This document shows positions 1-7,140 of a DNA stretch of 64,000 nucleotides, in pieces. This stretch comes from Roseateles_B sp041905785 (GTDB lineage Bacteria > Pseudomonadota > Gammaproteobacteria > Burkholderiales > Burkholderiaceae_C), in assembly GCA_041905785.1 (NCBI GenBank), contig JAYRKJ010000019.1, positions 60,386-124,385 on the forward strand. Reading direction: 5' to 3'. The translations under genes and the position numbers were made by a program. A model generated the notes under the pieces. That model searched no databases. It was not told the DNA's origin and was given only the letters and a program-made list of their open reading frames with translations. Every line of letters begins with the position of its first letter. The stretch's first letter is position 1.

Positions 1-193
1 AAATTGCGGTATTCAGCGCGGTATTCAGCGCAGAACTCCATGCCAGACGCGCCCACCGCGATACCCTGCGCCCTTGCTGGCCCTGGGGCCAGCGGCTCGC
101 GCCACTCCCGGTCGAGCCTGCTTGTCGCTTGGGGCCTGCGTTGACCCCGCGCCGGGTGCCGGGTGCGCCGCGCCGCCCTTCGGAGTTGGGCTG

Positions 194-472
194 ATGGACT
201 GCCGCTCTGGCTGCGCAGCATGCTGCATCGCGCCGTCCATCAGTTCGCCCATACCGGGCATGCCGCTCGTGAACGGCATTAGCAAGCCTGCGGGGCAGCG
301 CTGCATTCAGCTGGATGCCCAGGATCGCTGCAAGATATTCGGTCAGCCAGGCCGCCCGGCCGTCTGCAGTTCCTTGCAAACCTCCGAACTGATGTGCGGG
401 GACAACCGCGAGCAAGCCATGCGCTGGCTGGGCTGGATGGAGCGACAGACCGCGCCGGACTCGGCGGATTGA
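194..472 (+). CDS. YkgJ-family cysteine-cluster protein
   Basis: A 92-residue protein of the YkgJ / CxxCxxCC (UPF0153-type) family, thought to bind a metal or iron-sulfur centre; its substrate and role are not known. Eight cysteines are visible (residues 3, 7, 10, 11, 37, 46, 58, 68), starting with C-x3-C-x2-CC, followed by the family hallmarks APSISSPIPGMP and KPAG. I chose the ATG at 194 because the cysteine motif begins three residues later, as is usual in this family, and the upstream in-frame sequence (from a TTG at 74) is low-complexity. It is convergent with the minus-strand peptide cluster to its right and probably unrelated to it. Confidence 0.85.
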   Translation: MDCRSGCAACCIAPSISSPIPGMPLVNGISKPAGQRCIQLDAQDRCKIFGQPGRPAVCSSLQTSELMCGDNREQAMRWLGWMERQTAPDSAD

Positions 473-536
473 TGACTGCGGCGAACCTGGCTTTGGCCTG
501 ATCCTGCGCCTGACCGGCCGTCAGCCGAGGAGGGCC

Positions 537-953
537 TCAGGCGGCCCGCTGGAACTCCAGCGCCAGGCCACTGAATTGCACGGCCCAGGCATCGAGTTGC
601 AGGCGCACGCGACCCTGCAGCGGATCCTGCAGAGTGACGTGGTCCTCATGCACGGCGATCAGTGGCGTCCAGCCCAGGCCGCGGTGCTGCACGAGGCAGG
701 GCAACTGGAGACGATGCAAGGAGGCCGCTTCGAGCCGGATGACGCGGCTTCGCAAGCCCAGGTTCAAGGCACGGACACAGAGCTGCTGCATGCAGGACGG
801 AGTGTCCAGCGACTGCGTCTCAGGCCTGGTGCCCAGGCCATGGTGCGCGGCGATGTAGGCGAGCGCTCCCAGCTCGGAAGAACAGGGGCGGGCCTGCCGG
901 CCCAGGCGCTTTGCCAGCCAGCGCCGAATACCGCTGCGGACAACGGGGGGCAT
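537..953 (-). CDS. Stand-alone degenerate C39-peptidase-like protein (pseudoprotease)
   Basis: A 138-residue protein resembling the C39 bacteriocin-processing peptidase domain that normally sits at the N-terminus of ABC exporters. By my alignment the oxyanion Gln (Q20) is kept with the family Q-x5-C spacing, but the catalytic Cys position is Ser (S26; a Cys lies two residues earlier). The helix LGALAYIAAHHG follows. The catalytic His position near W95 is lost, while the Asp-Pro of the triad region (D110-P111, in LQDPLQG) is kept. No transmembrane or ATPase segment follows, so it is not an exporter. It lies 69 bases downstream of the double-glycine peptide gene, beyond a terminator. An in-frame TTG at 980 would sit inside the terminator T-run, so I prefer the ATG at 953. 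By analogy with the non-cleaving C39-like domains of RTX exporters, it may bind the leader peptide without cutting it; that is inference. Confidence 0.62.
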   Translation of the reverse strand: MPPVVRSGIRRWLAKRLGRQARPCSSELGALAYIAAHHGLGTRPETQSLDTPSCMQQLCVRALNLGLRSRVIRLEAASLHRLQLPCLVQHRGLGWTPLIAVHEDHVTLQDPLQGRVRLQLDAWAVQFSGLALEFQRAA

Positions 954-970
954 GGGGCTATCGAGCGACG

Positions 971-1002
971 GAAAAAGCAAGAGGCTGGCGGAAGCCAGCC
1001 TC
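971..1002 (-). terminator. Intrinsic terminator after the double-glycine peptide gene
   Basis: Perfect 9-bp stem (981-989 with 994-1002, arms GAGGCTGGC/GCCAGCCTC) closed by a four-base loop and followed on the minus strand by TTGCTTTTTCC. It ends the short peptide transcript, so the C39-like gene is reached only by read-through or from its own promoter. Confidence 0.85.
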
Positions 1003-1022
1003 TAGGTGCGACGGGGCGACAC

Positions 1023-1193
1023 TTACCAAGTGCTCTTGGGAGAGGGCGTGGGCTCCGGATCGGTGGTGAGCCAAGTGCTCTTGGGAGAGGGGTCTTGGCC
1101 AGTGGTCAGCCATGTGGATTTGGGACTGTCACTGCCGTCGCCACCGCTGACCCACTCCATGTCGCTTGCGCTAAGTTGCTCGAGGGTATTCAT
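1023..1193 (-). CDS. Double-glycine-leader peptide with three SPKSTW repeats
   Basis: A 56-residue peptide. Residues 1-18 (MNTLEQLSASDMEWVSGG) match the double-glycine leader recognised by C39 peptidases: Leu at -12, acidic Asp at -8, Met at -7, Val at -4, Gly-Gly at -2/-1. The predicted 38-residue core holds three copies of SPKSTW, the first two followed by LTT, with acidic/Pro linkers; the third copy forms the C-terminus and ends on Trp. No Cys is present, so lanthionine or disulfide chemistry is unlikely. The ATG at 1193 has GGAG seven bases upstream; an upstream in-frame extension lacks leader character. It lies between the luxR-type gene and the C39-like gene on the same strand. Secretion and signalling or antimicrobial function are inference; no exporter is in the window. 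Confidence 0.75.
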   Translation of the reverse strand: MNTLEQLSASDMEWVSGGDGSDSPKSTWLTTGQDPSPKSTWLTTDPEPTPSPKSTW

Positions 1194-1281
1194 GAGTAAT
1201 CTCCAGTTGGCTCCAGTTGGAAGCTGGTTCGCCCAATTGGAACAGCTGACGCCGCTGGGGACTACTGTCACACATTACATC

Positions 1282-1298
1282 CTAGGGATGATCCTTAG
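1282..1298. promoter_or_regulatory. Imperfect palindrome upstream of the peptide gene
   Basis: CTAGGGAT-g-ATCCTTAG: two 8-bp arms matching at 7 of 8 positions about one base. It overlaps the luxR stop codon and lies about 90 bases upstream of the peptide start, where an activator site would be expected. No experimental consensus was available to test it. Confidence 0.35.
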
Positions 1299-2014
1299 CG
1301 GATCAACCCGAGGCGCAGGGCCTTCAAAACGGCCTGATGCTTGTTGTTGCAATCCATCTTGTGCATGGCATTGTTCAGGTGCAGCACTGCTGTGCGCTCG
1401 CTGATGCCGAGGATGCCGCCGACTTCCCAGGCCGTCTTACCTTCCATTGTCCAACGCAAGCACTCAAGTTCGCGCGGCGTCAGGCTTGGTAACGGTTGCT
1501 CTGAAGGCACGCCCCCAGGCAGGAACACGCTCCATGCGGTCTCTTGTGCATGAACGGCGAAAAGCTGGAGGTCGGCGACCACCCGAGTCAACTGCTGAGG
1601 GTCTGATGGCAGCGACTCACGCCGATCAACGCCCATGATGAAGTGCCTGCCTTCAGGAAGATGCAAGGCCAGGCAAATGCCACTGCAGTAGCCAAATCGC
1701 GCCTGCTCTTCCCAAAGGTCTCCTCGGCCATTCTGCACGTAGGTGTACTGACTCCAGATGATGGGGACGCTGTGGCGCTTGACATGTTGCATCACTGGGT
1801 CCAACTTACCGAGCGATGGGTCGCAGGCAATTTCGTTGAAACCGGCGGGCGCATTGTCGACCGACATGAACTCGGCATTCCCGGGACCACGGTCAAGCAC
1901 GACTGTTGCCGTGACGGTCTCGAACCCCAAATTCTGCGCAAACCGCACGATCTCCTCGCGGAACTCGTCGCGATTCTTGGCTTCCAGCACCGATTGAAAA
2001 CTGCCTTGCAGCAT
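1295..2014 (-). CDS. LuxR-family regulator with autoinducer-binding domain (LuxR solo)
   Basis: A 239-residue transcription factor. Residues about 1-165 form an autoinducer-binding-like domain; residues 177-239 are the LuxR helix-turn-helix (TPRELECLRW, then GISERTAVLHLNNAMHKM). By alignment with TraR the ligand-contacting Asp (D72) and Trp (W87) are kept at the right spacing, but the Trp57 and Tyr61 equivalents look like Phe59 and Ala63. The pocket may therefore hold something other than a standard acyl-homoserine lactone. No luxI-like synthase is in the window. It is the first gene of the minus-strand cluster and probably activates the double-glycine peptide gene 101 bases downstream. The start codon ATG at 2014 has only a weak ribosome-binding site. 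Confidence 0.88.
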   Translation of the reverse strand: MLQGSFQSVLEAKNRDEFREEIVRFAQNLGFETVTATVVLDRGPGNAEFMSVDNAPAGFNEIACDPSLGKLDPVMQHVKRHSVPIIWSQYTYVQNGRGDLWEEQARFGYCSGICLALHLPEGRHFIMGVDRRESLPSDPQQLTRVVADLQLFAVHAQETAWSVFLPGGVPSEQPLPSLTPRELECLRWTMEGKTAWEVGGILGISERTAVLHLNNAMHKMDCNNKHQAVLKALRLGLIR

Positions 2015-2062
2015 GAGGCCGGGGGTCCCTCTGGAGGATTGGAGTTGTCCGGGAATTGTCAG

Positions 2063-2101
2063 TGCTAGAGAGACCCATTCTGCTAGGGTTTACAGCTAGC
2101 A
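2063..2101. promoter_or_regulatory. TGCTAG half-sites in the luxR / 2182 intergenic region
   Basis: Three copies of the rare hexamer TGCTAG: direct copies at 2063-2068 and 2081-2086 (18 bases apart) and an inverted copy at 2096-2101. The last two form a 21-bp dyad (6-bp arms, 9-bp spacer) of about lux-box size. It lies between divergent genes and could be an autoregulatory site. Confidence 0.35.
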
Positions 2102-2181
2102 ACAACTTGCAGGTCTCAGCACACTGCGTGTACCGGATGATGCTCTCCGCCGTCATCTTCTTCAACAAGCAAGACCTGTCG

Positions 2182-2553
2182 ATGACACCTGCCTGGATTG
2201 TCTACGCTTGGCCTCGCCTGCTGTGCGCAACGGACGCGACACCGCAGTTGCAGCTCGCCCATCTCAGCACCCGCGTTCTGGTGCCGGGCGACGCCGACCA
2301 TCCCGCCATGGGGCAGACGCTGTGGAAGGGGGAGTGGCAGCATGGGACGGCCGGTGTGGCCTGGGACTGGGTGCGCTTGCCGGTGGGCGTCGTCGCCATG
2401 GTGGACCCCATGTCGCTGGTGACCAATCTGCAGTTCCTCAATCCGCGTGGCGAGGTCCTGGCGCCGGCGGATTCCGCGCGCCAGCTCAACGAGATCGTCC
2501 ATGCCCTGCCTTGGCAGCAGGAGGTGCAGCGGGCCCTGGGTCTGATTCACTAA
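2182..2553 (+). CDS. Hypothetical protein, 123 aa
   Basis: I do not recognise this protein. It has no signal peptide or membrane segment and is rich in Trp (WPRLL, LWKGEW, WDWVRLP) with a short acidic middle. The composition suggests a small soluble globular protein. I start it at ATG 2182; the in-frame upstream sequence from 2056 runs through the CTAG-rich regulatory region and is unlikely to be coded. It is divergent from the luxR gene and ends just before a bidirectional terminator. Whether it belongs to the peptide cluster is unknown. Confidence 0.6.
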   Translation: MTPAWIVYAWPRLLCATDATPQLQLAHLSTRVLVPGDADHPAMGQTLWKGEWQHGTAGVAWDWVRLPVGVVAMVDPMSLVTNLQFLNPRGEVLAPADSARQLNEIVHALPWQQEVQRALGLIH

Positions 2554-2584
2554 CACCAAGACTGCGCATCCAGCGTTCAAGAAA

Positions 2585-2610
2585 AAAGGCGCCTCACAGG
2601 AGGCGCCTTT
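2585..2610. terminator. Bidirectional intrinsic terminator
   Basis: An 11-bp perfect stem (2585-2595 with 2600-2610, core GGCGCCTC/GAGGCGCC) with loop acag, A-rich on one side and T-rich on the other. It sits between the convergent 2182 gene and the ABC permease gene and can serve both. Confidence 0.88.
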
Positions 2611-2630
2611 GCTTTTCAGACCGGCCCGGC

Positions 2631-3863
2631 TCAGCGAGCCACGGCCTGGCGCATCGAGCGTGCGACGAAAAGCAGGCCCACCAGCGTCATGCTCCCGCAG
2701 ACCAGCACCGAGGGCAGCACCTTGCTCAGGCTCAGCGCCTCGCCCTTGAGCACCAGCAGCATCAAGGTGTTCTGCGCCAGGCCGGGCACCCAGTAATACC
2801 AGGCGGCTTCACCGCCGGGGTTCATCAGGCCCACCATGGGCGCCAGGCTGATCAGGGTCATGGCCAGGGTGGCGCTGGCCTGTGCTTCCTTGAAGGTCTT
2901 GGTGCGCACGGCCACGGCCATCAGCAGGGCTCCCATGCCGGCAGCCAGCGGCAGCTGGATGGCCAGGCAGCGCACGACCTCGCTCCAGCCGAACTGGAAC
3001 ATCGCCTGCAGGCTGTCGCTCTGGATCAGGTACTGCGCGGGCAGGAAGCTCAGGTTGGACAGGGCTGCAACGGCGATGCTGGACAAGGCCACCGCCCCCC
3101 ATTTACCCAGCACCAAGGCCATGGGCGAGGCAGGATTCATCAGCAGCGGCTCCAGCGAACCGCGCTCACGCTCGCCCGCGGTGCTGTCCAGGGCTGCGGT
3201 CAGTGCGCCATAGAGCACGGCCATGATGATGAACATGGGCACCATGCTGGTGATGCGGGTCGCACGCGCCTGGGCGCTGGCCAGGTCGCGCTCTTCGATG
3301 TCCACGGACTGCAGCAGCTCGGGCGTGATGCCGCGCAAGGCCAGATTCAGCCCGGCGCGCTCCTGGTTGAAGCCGCGCAGCAGGCGCTGGACGCTGCCCA
3401 CTGCCACCTGGGCACGCTGGTTGGCGCTGTCGCTGACCACCTCCACCGTGGGGCGATCGCCTTCCAGCAGCTGTTTTTCGAAGTCCTGGCCGATGACCAG
3501 CACGGGTTCCAGCAGCTGGGTCGCGCGCAGCTTTTGCTCGTAGTCCGCCGGGGCGGCCTTGAGCGTGTAGGTCTGGCGCAGCAGGTAGTTCTCCAGCGTG
3601 GGGGCGTGCTCCAGTCCCACCACCATCAGCTCGCGCTTGTCGGCGCGTTCCTCCAGCGAGGCGATCATGCCGGACAGGGCCATGAGCATCAGCGGGCCCA
3701 TCAGGACGGCGGGCACCAGCATGCGCAGCAGGGTTCGGCGGTCGCGCAGGGCGTCGATGACCTCCTTGAGCAGCACGATGCGGGCATGGGCCAGGAAAGA
3801 CAAGGGGGGGCGTGCAGGCGTCATCAACAGGTCCTTGGAAACGGGGCTCGGGTTCTCGCTCAT
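2631..3863 (-). CDS. ABC-2 type transporter permease (NatB-like)
   Basis: A 410-residue inner-membrane permease of the ABC-2 / NatB type. One N-terminal membrane segment (about 48-68) is followed by a long periplasmic stretch of some 150 residues, then a C-terminal bundle of about five hydrophobic segments ending at ARSMRQAVAR. The motif TAALDSTAGERERGSLEPLL in the second segment region is typical of this family of exporters. Its start codon overlaps the stop of the ATPase gene by four bases (ATGA), so the two proteins are translationally coupled and should form one exporter. The substrate is unknown; Na+ export by NatAB is only one precedent. Confidence 0.9.
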   Translation of the reverse strand: MSENPSPVSKDLLMTPARPPLSFLAHARIVLLKEVIDALRDRRTLLRMLVPAVLMGPLMLMALSGMIASLEERADKRELMVVGLEHAPTLENYLLRQTYTLKAAPADYEQKLRATQLLEPVLVIGQDFEKQLLEGDRPTVEVVSDSANQRAQVAVGSVQRLLRGFNQERAGLNLALRGITPELLQSVDIEERDLASAQARATRITSMVPMFIIMAVLYGALTAALDSTAGERERGSLEPLLMNPASPMALVLGKWGAVALSSIAVAALSNLSFLPAQYLIQSDSLQAMFQFGWSEVVRCLAIQLPLAAGMGALLMAVAVRTKTFKEAQASATLAMTLISLAPMVGLMNPGGEAAWYYWVPGLAQNTLMLLVLKGEALSLSKVLPSVLVCGSMTLVGLLFVARSMRQAVAR

Positions 3864-4657
3864 GCCAAGGCCTCCTCGGTCAGTTCATCGGAAAAGGCCA
3901 GCTTCACGAAGGCCTCCTCGAAACGGGTTTCGCCGGTCTGCGCCAGCAGTTCGGGCACGCTGCCCTGCGCCACGGCCCGCCCGTGGGCCATGACCACGAC
4001 GTGGTCGCAGAGCTGTTCCACCTCCTGCATGATGTGGCTGGAAAAGACGATGCATTTGCTGCCGCCGGCCGGCGAGCGGAGGTGGCGCAGCGCATCGCGC
4101 AGGCCGCGCGTGGCCAGCACGTCCAGACCGTTGGTGGGCTCGTCCAGCACGATATTGGCCGGGTCGTGCACCAGGGCGCGCGCCAGCGCCGTCTTCATGC
4201 GCTCACCCTGGCTGAAGCCCTCGGTGCGGCGGTCCAGGATTCGGCGCATGTCCAGCAGCTCGGCCAGGATGTCGGCGCGGGCGTTGGCGGCGTCGGCGTC
4301 CATGCCTTGCAGGCGGCCGAAGTAGATGATGTTTTCGCGGGCCGTCAGGCGCGGATAGAGGCCGTGGGCGTCACCCAGGATGCCCATGCGGGCCAGGGCT
4401 GTGCGCGAGTGCTTGAGCACGTCGATGCCGTCCACCGCCAGGCTGCCTTGGTCCGGTGGGAACAGGCCGGCCAGCATGCGCAGCGTGGTGGTCTTGCCCG
4501 CGCCGTTGGGGCCCAGCAGGCCGGTGATGCGGCCGTCCGGGGCATGAAAGCTCAGCGACTGCACCGCCTGCACCACGCGCCTGGGCGGACGTTTGAAGAG
4601 CGTCTTGCCGCCGGCCTGGACGATGAACTGCTTGGAGAGTTGTTCGATGCGGATCAC
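3860..4657 (-). CDS. ABC transporter ATP-binding protein (NatA-like)
   Basis: A 265-residue ATPase. It shows Walker A GPNGAGKTT, a signature segment FSQGERMKTALARAL, Walker B NIVLDEPTNGLD, and the switch His in SSHIM. It starts at GTG 4657, which overlaps the hydrolase stop codon by four bases (GTGA). Together with the downstream permease it forms a three-gene, translationally coupled operon with the upstream hydrolase. The signature is SQGER-like rather than SGGQ, as in other NatA-type proteins. It powers export by the partner permease; the substrate is unknown. Confidence 0.92.
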   Translation of the reverse strand: MIRIEQLSKQFIVQAGGKTLFKRPPRRVVQAVQSLSFHAPDGRITGLLGPNGAGKTTTLRMLAGLFPPDQGSLAVDGIDVLKHSRTALARMGILGDAHGLYPRLTARENIIYFGRLQGMDADAANARADILAELLDMRRILDRRTEGFSQGERMKTALARALVHDPANIVLDEPTNGLDVLATRGLRDALRHLRSPAGGSKCIVFSSHIMQEVEQLCDHVVVMAHGRAVAQGSVPELLAQTGETRFEEAFVKLAFSDELTEEALA

Positions 4658-6132
4658 GGCTGCACCTCCGTGCGGATGATGGGCTGAAAGGCGGGGGGAC
4701 GGGGGATCTTCACGGCGCAGCTGGCCTCCTGGGGCAAGGCGCTGGCGTCCGTCTTGGCGTCGATGAAGCGGTACAGCACGTCGCTCATGCAGCCCAGGCT
4801 CATGACGCCATGCCCGGCCTGCGGGACGACGATGTGCTGCGTCTTGCTGCCCAGCAGCCGGGCGATGCGCTCGGCGTGGCGCGGCGGGGTCACCGGATCG
4901 GCACCCCCGGACAGCAGCAGCACGGGCGTCTGGGCCGCTGGCACCTGGTAGAAGGCGGGCGGCACGTCTGCGCGGGGCCAGGTCTTGCAAACGCGCTCAT
5001 ACAGCTCGGCATCGACGCGACCCATGTCGCGGCCCGGCGGCTCGCTGGCCTTGCCCAGCTGTGGGACGTCCTCGGCGCAGATCACGGAGAAGTGCATGCC
5101 CAGGGCCAGCCGCGTTGCCTTGCTGCCGCTGGCGGTGCCGCTCAGACCAGCCAGCGCATCGAACTGCCCCTTGTTGGCCGCCTGGATGGCGGCGGGCAGC
5201 AGCGAGGTCATGGCCGGCACGTACAAGGGGCCGCGCACCGTGCGCAGCAGCATGCTGCGCGTCATTGTGAACGTCTCCGGCTCGTTGGTGAGGGGGTTCT
5301 TCAGCGTGACGCTGCGGGGCATGGAGGCCAGCAGCTGAGCCCATTGCTGGCGCAGTTGCGGGTAGCGCCTGGCGCAGGCGGGCTCGTCTTCGCAGGCCTT
5401 GAGTTCGGCGTCCAGGGCGGCCTGCACATCGGCGGACAGGCTCTCGGGCAGGACGAGATCCGGTGGTGCGACCCCATCGATCACCGTGCGGCGCACCCGG
5501 TGCGGGAATTGGCGCTGATACTCCAGCGCGGCCCGCGTGCCGTAGGAGCCGCCGATCAGGTTCCAGCGCTCGGCGCCCAGGTCGGCCCGCACGGCGTCGA
5601 AGTCCTGCATGGCCAGCGTGGTGCTGAAGAAGCGCAGATCGCCGTAGGGCAGCTTTTGGAGCTGCTCGCGGCACTGCTCCAGGCGGCGGTAGCTGGCCGC
5701 CTCGTCGGCCAGCTGCGACAAGGGCAGTCGCGACTCGTCGGCGCAAGCCAGCGGTGCGGACCTGCCGGTGCCGCGCTGGTCGATGAAGACCAGGTCGCGC
5801 CGGTTGTTGAGCCGCGCCAACCGCGGCAGCACCAGCGGCGCCACACCGATGGCACTCTGGCCAGGACCGCCGGCCAGCATCAGCACCGGATCGGGCTGCT
5901 TGTTGCGCGCCATGGCCGGCACCACGAGGTAGTGAACCTCGATCTGGGGACCGTCCGCGCGGCTGGGGTCCAGCGGCCGCTTGACCTTGCCGCACTGCAG
6001 CTCGTTCGGGATGCCCTCGATGCGGCAGGCCTGCGTCGACGCGTGGGCCTTGTGCTGGGCACCCAGCAAGGCCGCCAGCAGGCCCACCAGCACGGCGATG
6101 CGTCCTCCATGCCGTGTTCGGCAGATCTTCAT
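4654..6132 (-). CDS. Exported alpha/beta hydrolase with TAP-like C-terminus
   Basis: A 492-residue alpha/beta hydrolase of the tripeptidyl-aminopeptidase-like / proline iminopeptidase-like group. A signal peptide (MKICRTRH, then a hydrophobic stretch ending AHA) predicts periplasmic export. Core motifs are LAGGPGQSA, IDQRGTGRS, the nucleophile elbow GGSYG, the acid in SGGADPVTPP, and the His in PQAGHG. The last two belong to the TAP-like C-terminal domain. The ATG at 6132 has a strong GAGGA ribosome-binding site. It heads an operon with an ABC-2 exporter (four-base overlap), so its product or substrate may be handled by that exporter. Peptidase activity is inferred from the family. Confidence 0.88.
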   Translation of the reverse strand: MKICRTRHGGRIAVLVGLLAALLGAQHKAHASTQACRIEGIPNELQCGKVKRPLDPSRADGPQIEVHYLVVPAMARNKQPDPVLMLAGGPGQSAIGVAPLVLPRLARLNNRRDLVFIDQRGTGRSAPLACADESRLPLSQLADEAASYRRLEQCREQLQKLPYGDLRFFSTTLAMQDFDAVRADLGAERWNLIGGSYGTRAALEYQRQFPHRVRRTVIDGVAPPDLVLPESLSADVQAALDAELKACEDEPACARRYPQLRQQWAQLLASMPRSVTLKNPLTNEPETFTMTRSMLLRTVRGPLYVPAMTSLLPAAIQAANKGQFDALAGLSGTASGSKATRLALGMHFSVICAEDVPQLGKASEPPGRDMGRVDAELYERVCKTWPRADVPPAFYQVPAAQTPVLLLSGGADPVTPPRHAERIARLLGSKTQHIVVPQAGHGVMSLGCMSDVLYRFIDAKTDASALPQEASCAVKIPRPPAFQPIIRTEVQP

Positions 6133-6419
6133 CTCGTCCTCCTCGGAGCCCGCAGGGGCTCTGTTTGCATGGGGCGCATTATGGGAAGACTGCGGGCAGG
6201 CGCCGGCCTCCGTGCGGCGAATGGAGGCCGGCTGCGGCGATTGGCGGGATTTGACGGGCCAGCGGTAGCAGGTTTTACCGGCGCTTGCAGCGGAAGGCCT
6301 TCTCACCTGCCGCGCCGCTCCGGCGTATCGTTGCGCACCCAGCCGGCGGGATCGCTTCTGCTGGGCTTGCCGAGTTCGCTCCTAGCGCACACCGTCTATC
6401 GTTTCTGGAGGTACCTTCA

Positions 6420-7028
6420 ATGAAGCTCTATTTCAGCCCCGGCGCCTGCTCCCTGTCGCCGCACATCGTGCTCAAGGAGGCCGGCCTGTCCTTCCAGGCC
6501 GTGCAGACCAGCACCAAGACCAAGAAGCTGGCCGACGGCACCGACTTCCTCACCATCAATCCCAAGGGATCGGTGCCCGTGCTGGAACTGGACAACGGCG
6601 AGCGCCTGACCGAAGGTCCGGCCATCGTCCAGTACCTGGCCGATCTGGTTCCCGAGAAGCAGCTCGCCCCTGCCAACGGGACCTGGGCCCGCTACCGCCT
6701 GCAGGAATGGCTGAACTTCATCACCAGCGAGCTGCACAAGGGCTTCTCGCCGCTGTTCAACCCGGCAACGCCCGAGGACGCCAAGGCGATGTTCCGCGAG
6801 GCACTCAGCAAGCGCCTGGCCTGGGTGGACAGCCAGCTGGAGGGCCGTGACTACCTGCTGGGCAGCCAGTTCAGCGTGGCTGACGCCTACCTCTTCGTGG
6901 TCAGCAACTGGGGACAGTACGTGGGCGTGGACATCAGCGGACTGAAGCAGCTCGGTGCGTTCCGCGAGCGCGTGGCGGCACGTCCGGCAGTGCAGGAGGC
7001 GATGAAGGCTGAAGGCCTGCTCAAGTAA
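6420..7028 (+). CDS. Glutathione S-transferase (GstA-like)
   Basis: A 202-residue cytosolic glutathione S-transferase of the bacterial beta class, resembling E. coli GstA in length and layout. The N-terminal thioredoxin-like domain begins MKLYFSPGACSLSPHI, with the catalytic-region Cys/Ser; NPKGSVPVL and LTEGPAIVQYLAD form the glutathione site. The C-terminal helical domain contains FSVADAYLF. ATG 6420 follows a GGAGGTACC ribosome-binding site. It is a single gene, divergent from the hydrolase operon and ended by a strong terminator. Confidence 0.95.
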   Translation: MKLYFSPGACSLSPHIVLKEAGLSFQAVQTSTKTKKLADGTDFLTINPKGSVPVLELDNGERLTEGPAIVQYLADLVPEKQLAPANGTWARYRLQEWLNFITSELHKGFSPLFNPATPEDAKAMFREALSKRLAWVDSQLEGRDYLLGSQFSVADAYLFVVSNWGQYVGVDISGLKQLGAFRERVAARPAVQEAMKAEGLLK

Positions 7029-7073
7029 GGCGAGCAGGACCTTCCGTCGCCGGTCTTTGACTGGACATGAAAG

Positions 7074-7107
7074 AAAAAATGGCGCCTCGCGGGAGGCGCC
7101 ATTTTTC
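7074..7107. terminator. Bidirectional intrinsic terminator
   Basis: A 10-bp perfect stem, ATGGCGCCTC (7079-7088) with GAGGCGCCAT (7093-7102), loop gcgg, flanked by A-run and T-run. It separates the convergent GST gene and thioredoxin-TPR gene and works for both strands. Its core resembles the terminator at 2585-2610. Confidence 0.9.
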
Positions 7108-7140
7108 ATTGGGGCGCGGGAGCCCCGTTTGGTCAGCCGC

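Noticed and set aside
1..41. Possible start of a minus-strand gene (MEFCAEYRAEYR, with a 12-bp tandem repeat at 6-29)
   Set aside because: Only 13 codons are visible and there is no ribosome-binding site; not enough to call.
1026..1100. Near-identical DNA repeats suggesting a CRISPR or satellite
   Set aside because: They are codons of the SPKSTW units inside a reading frame; unit number is three and spacers are coding.
2208..4325. 705-residue plus-strand open frame across the ABC operon
   Set aside because: Gln/His/Gly-rich shadow of the permease and ATPase genes.
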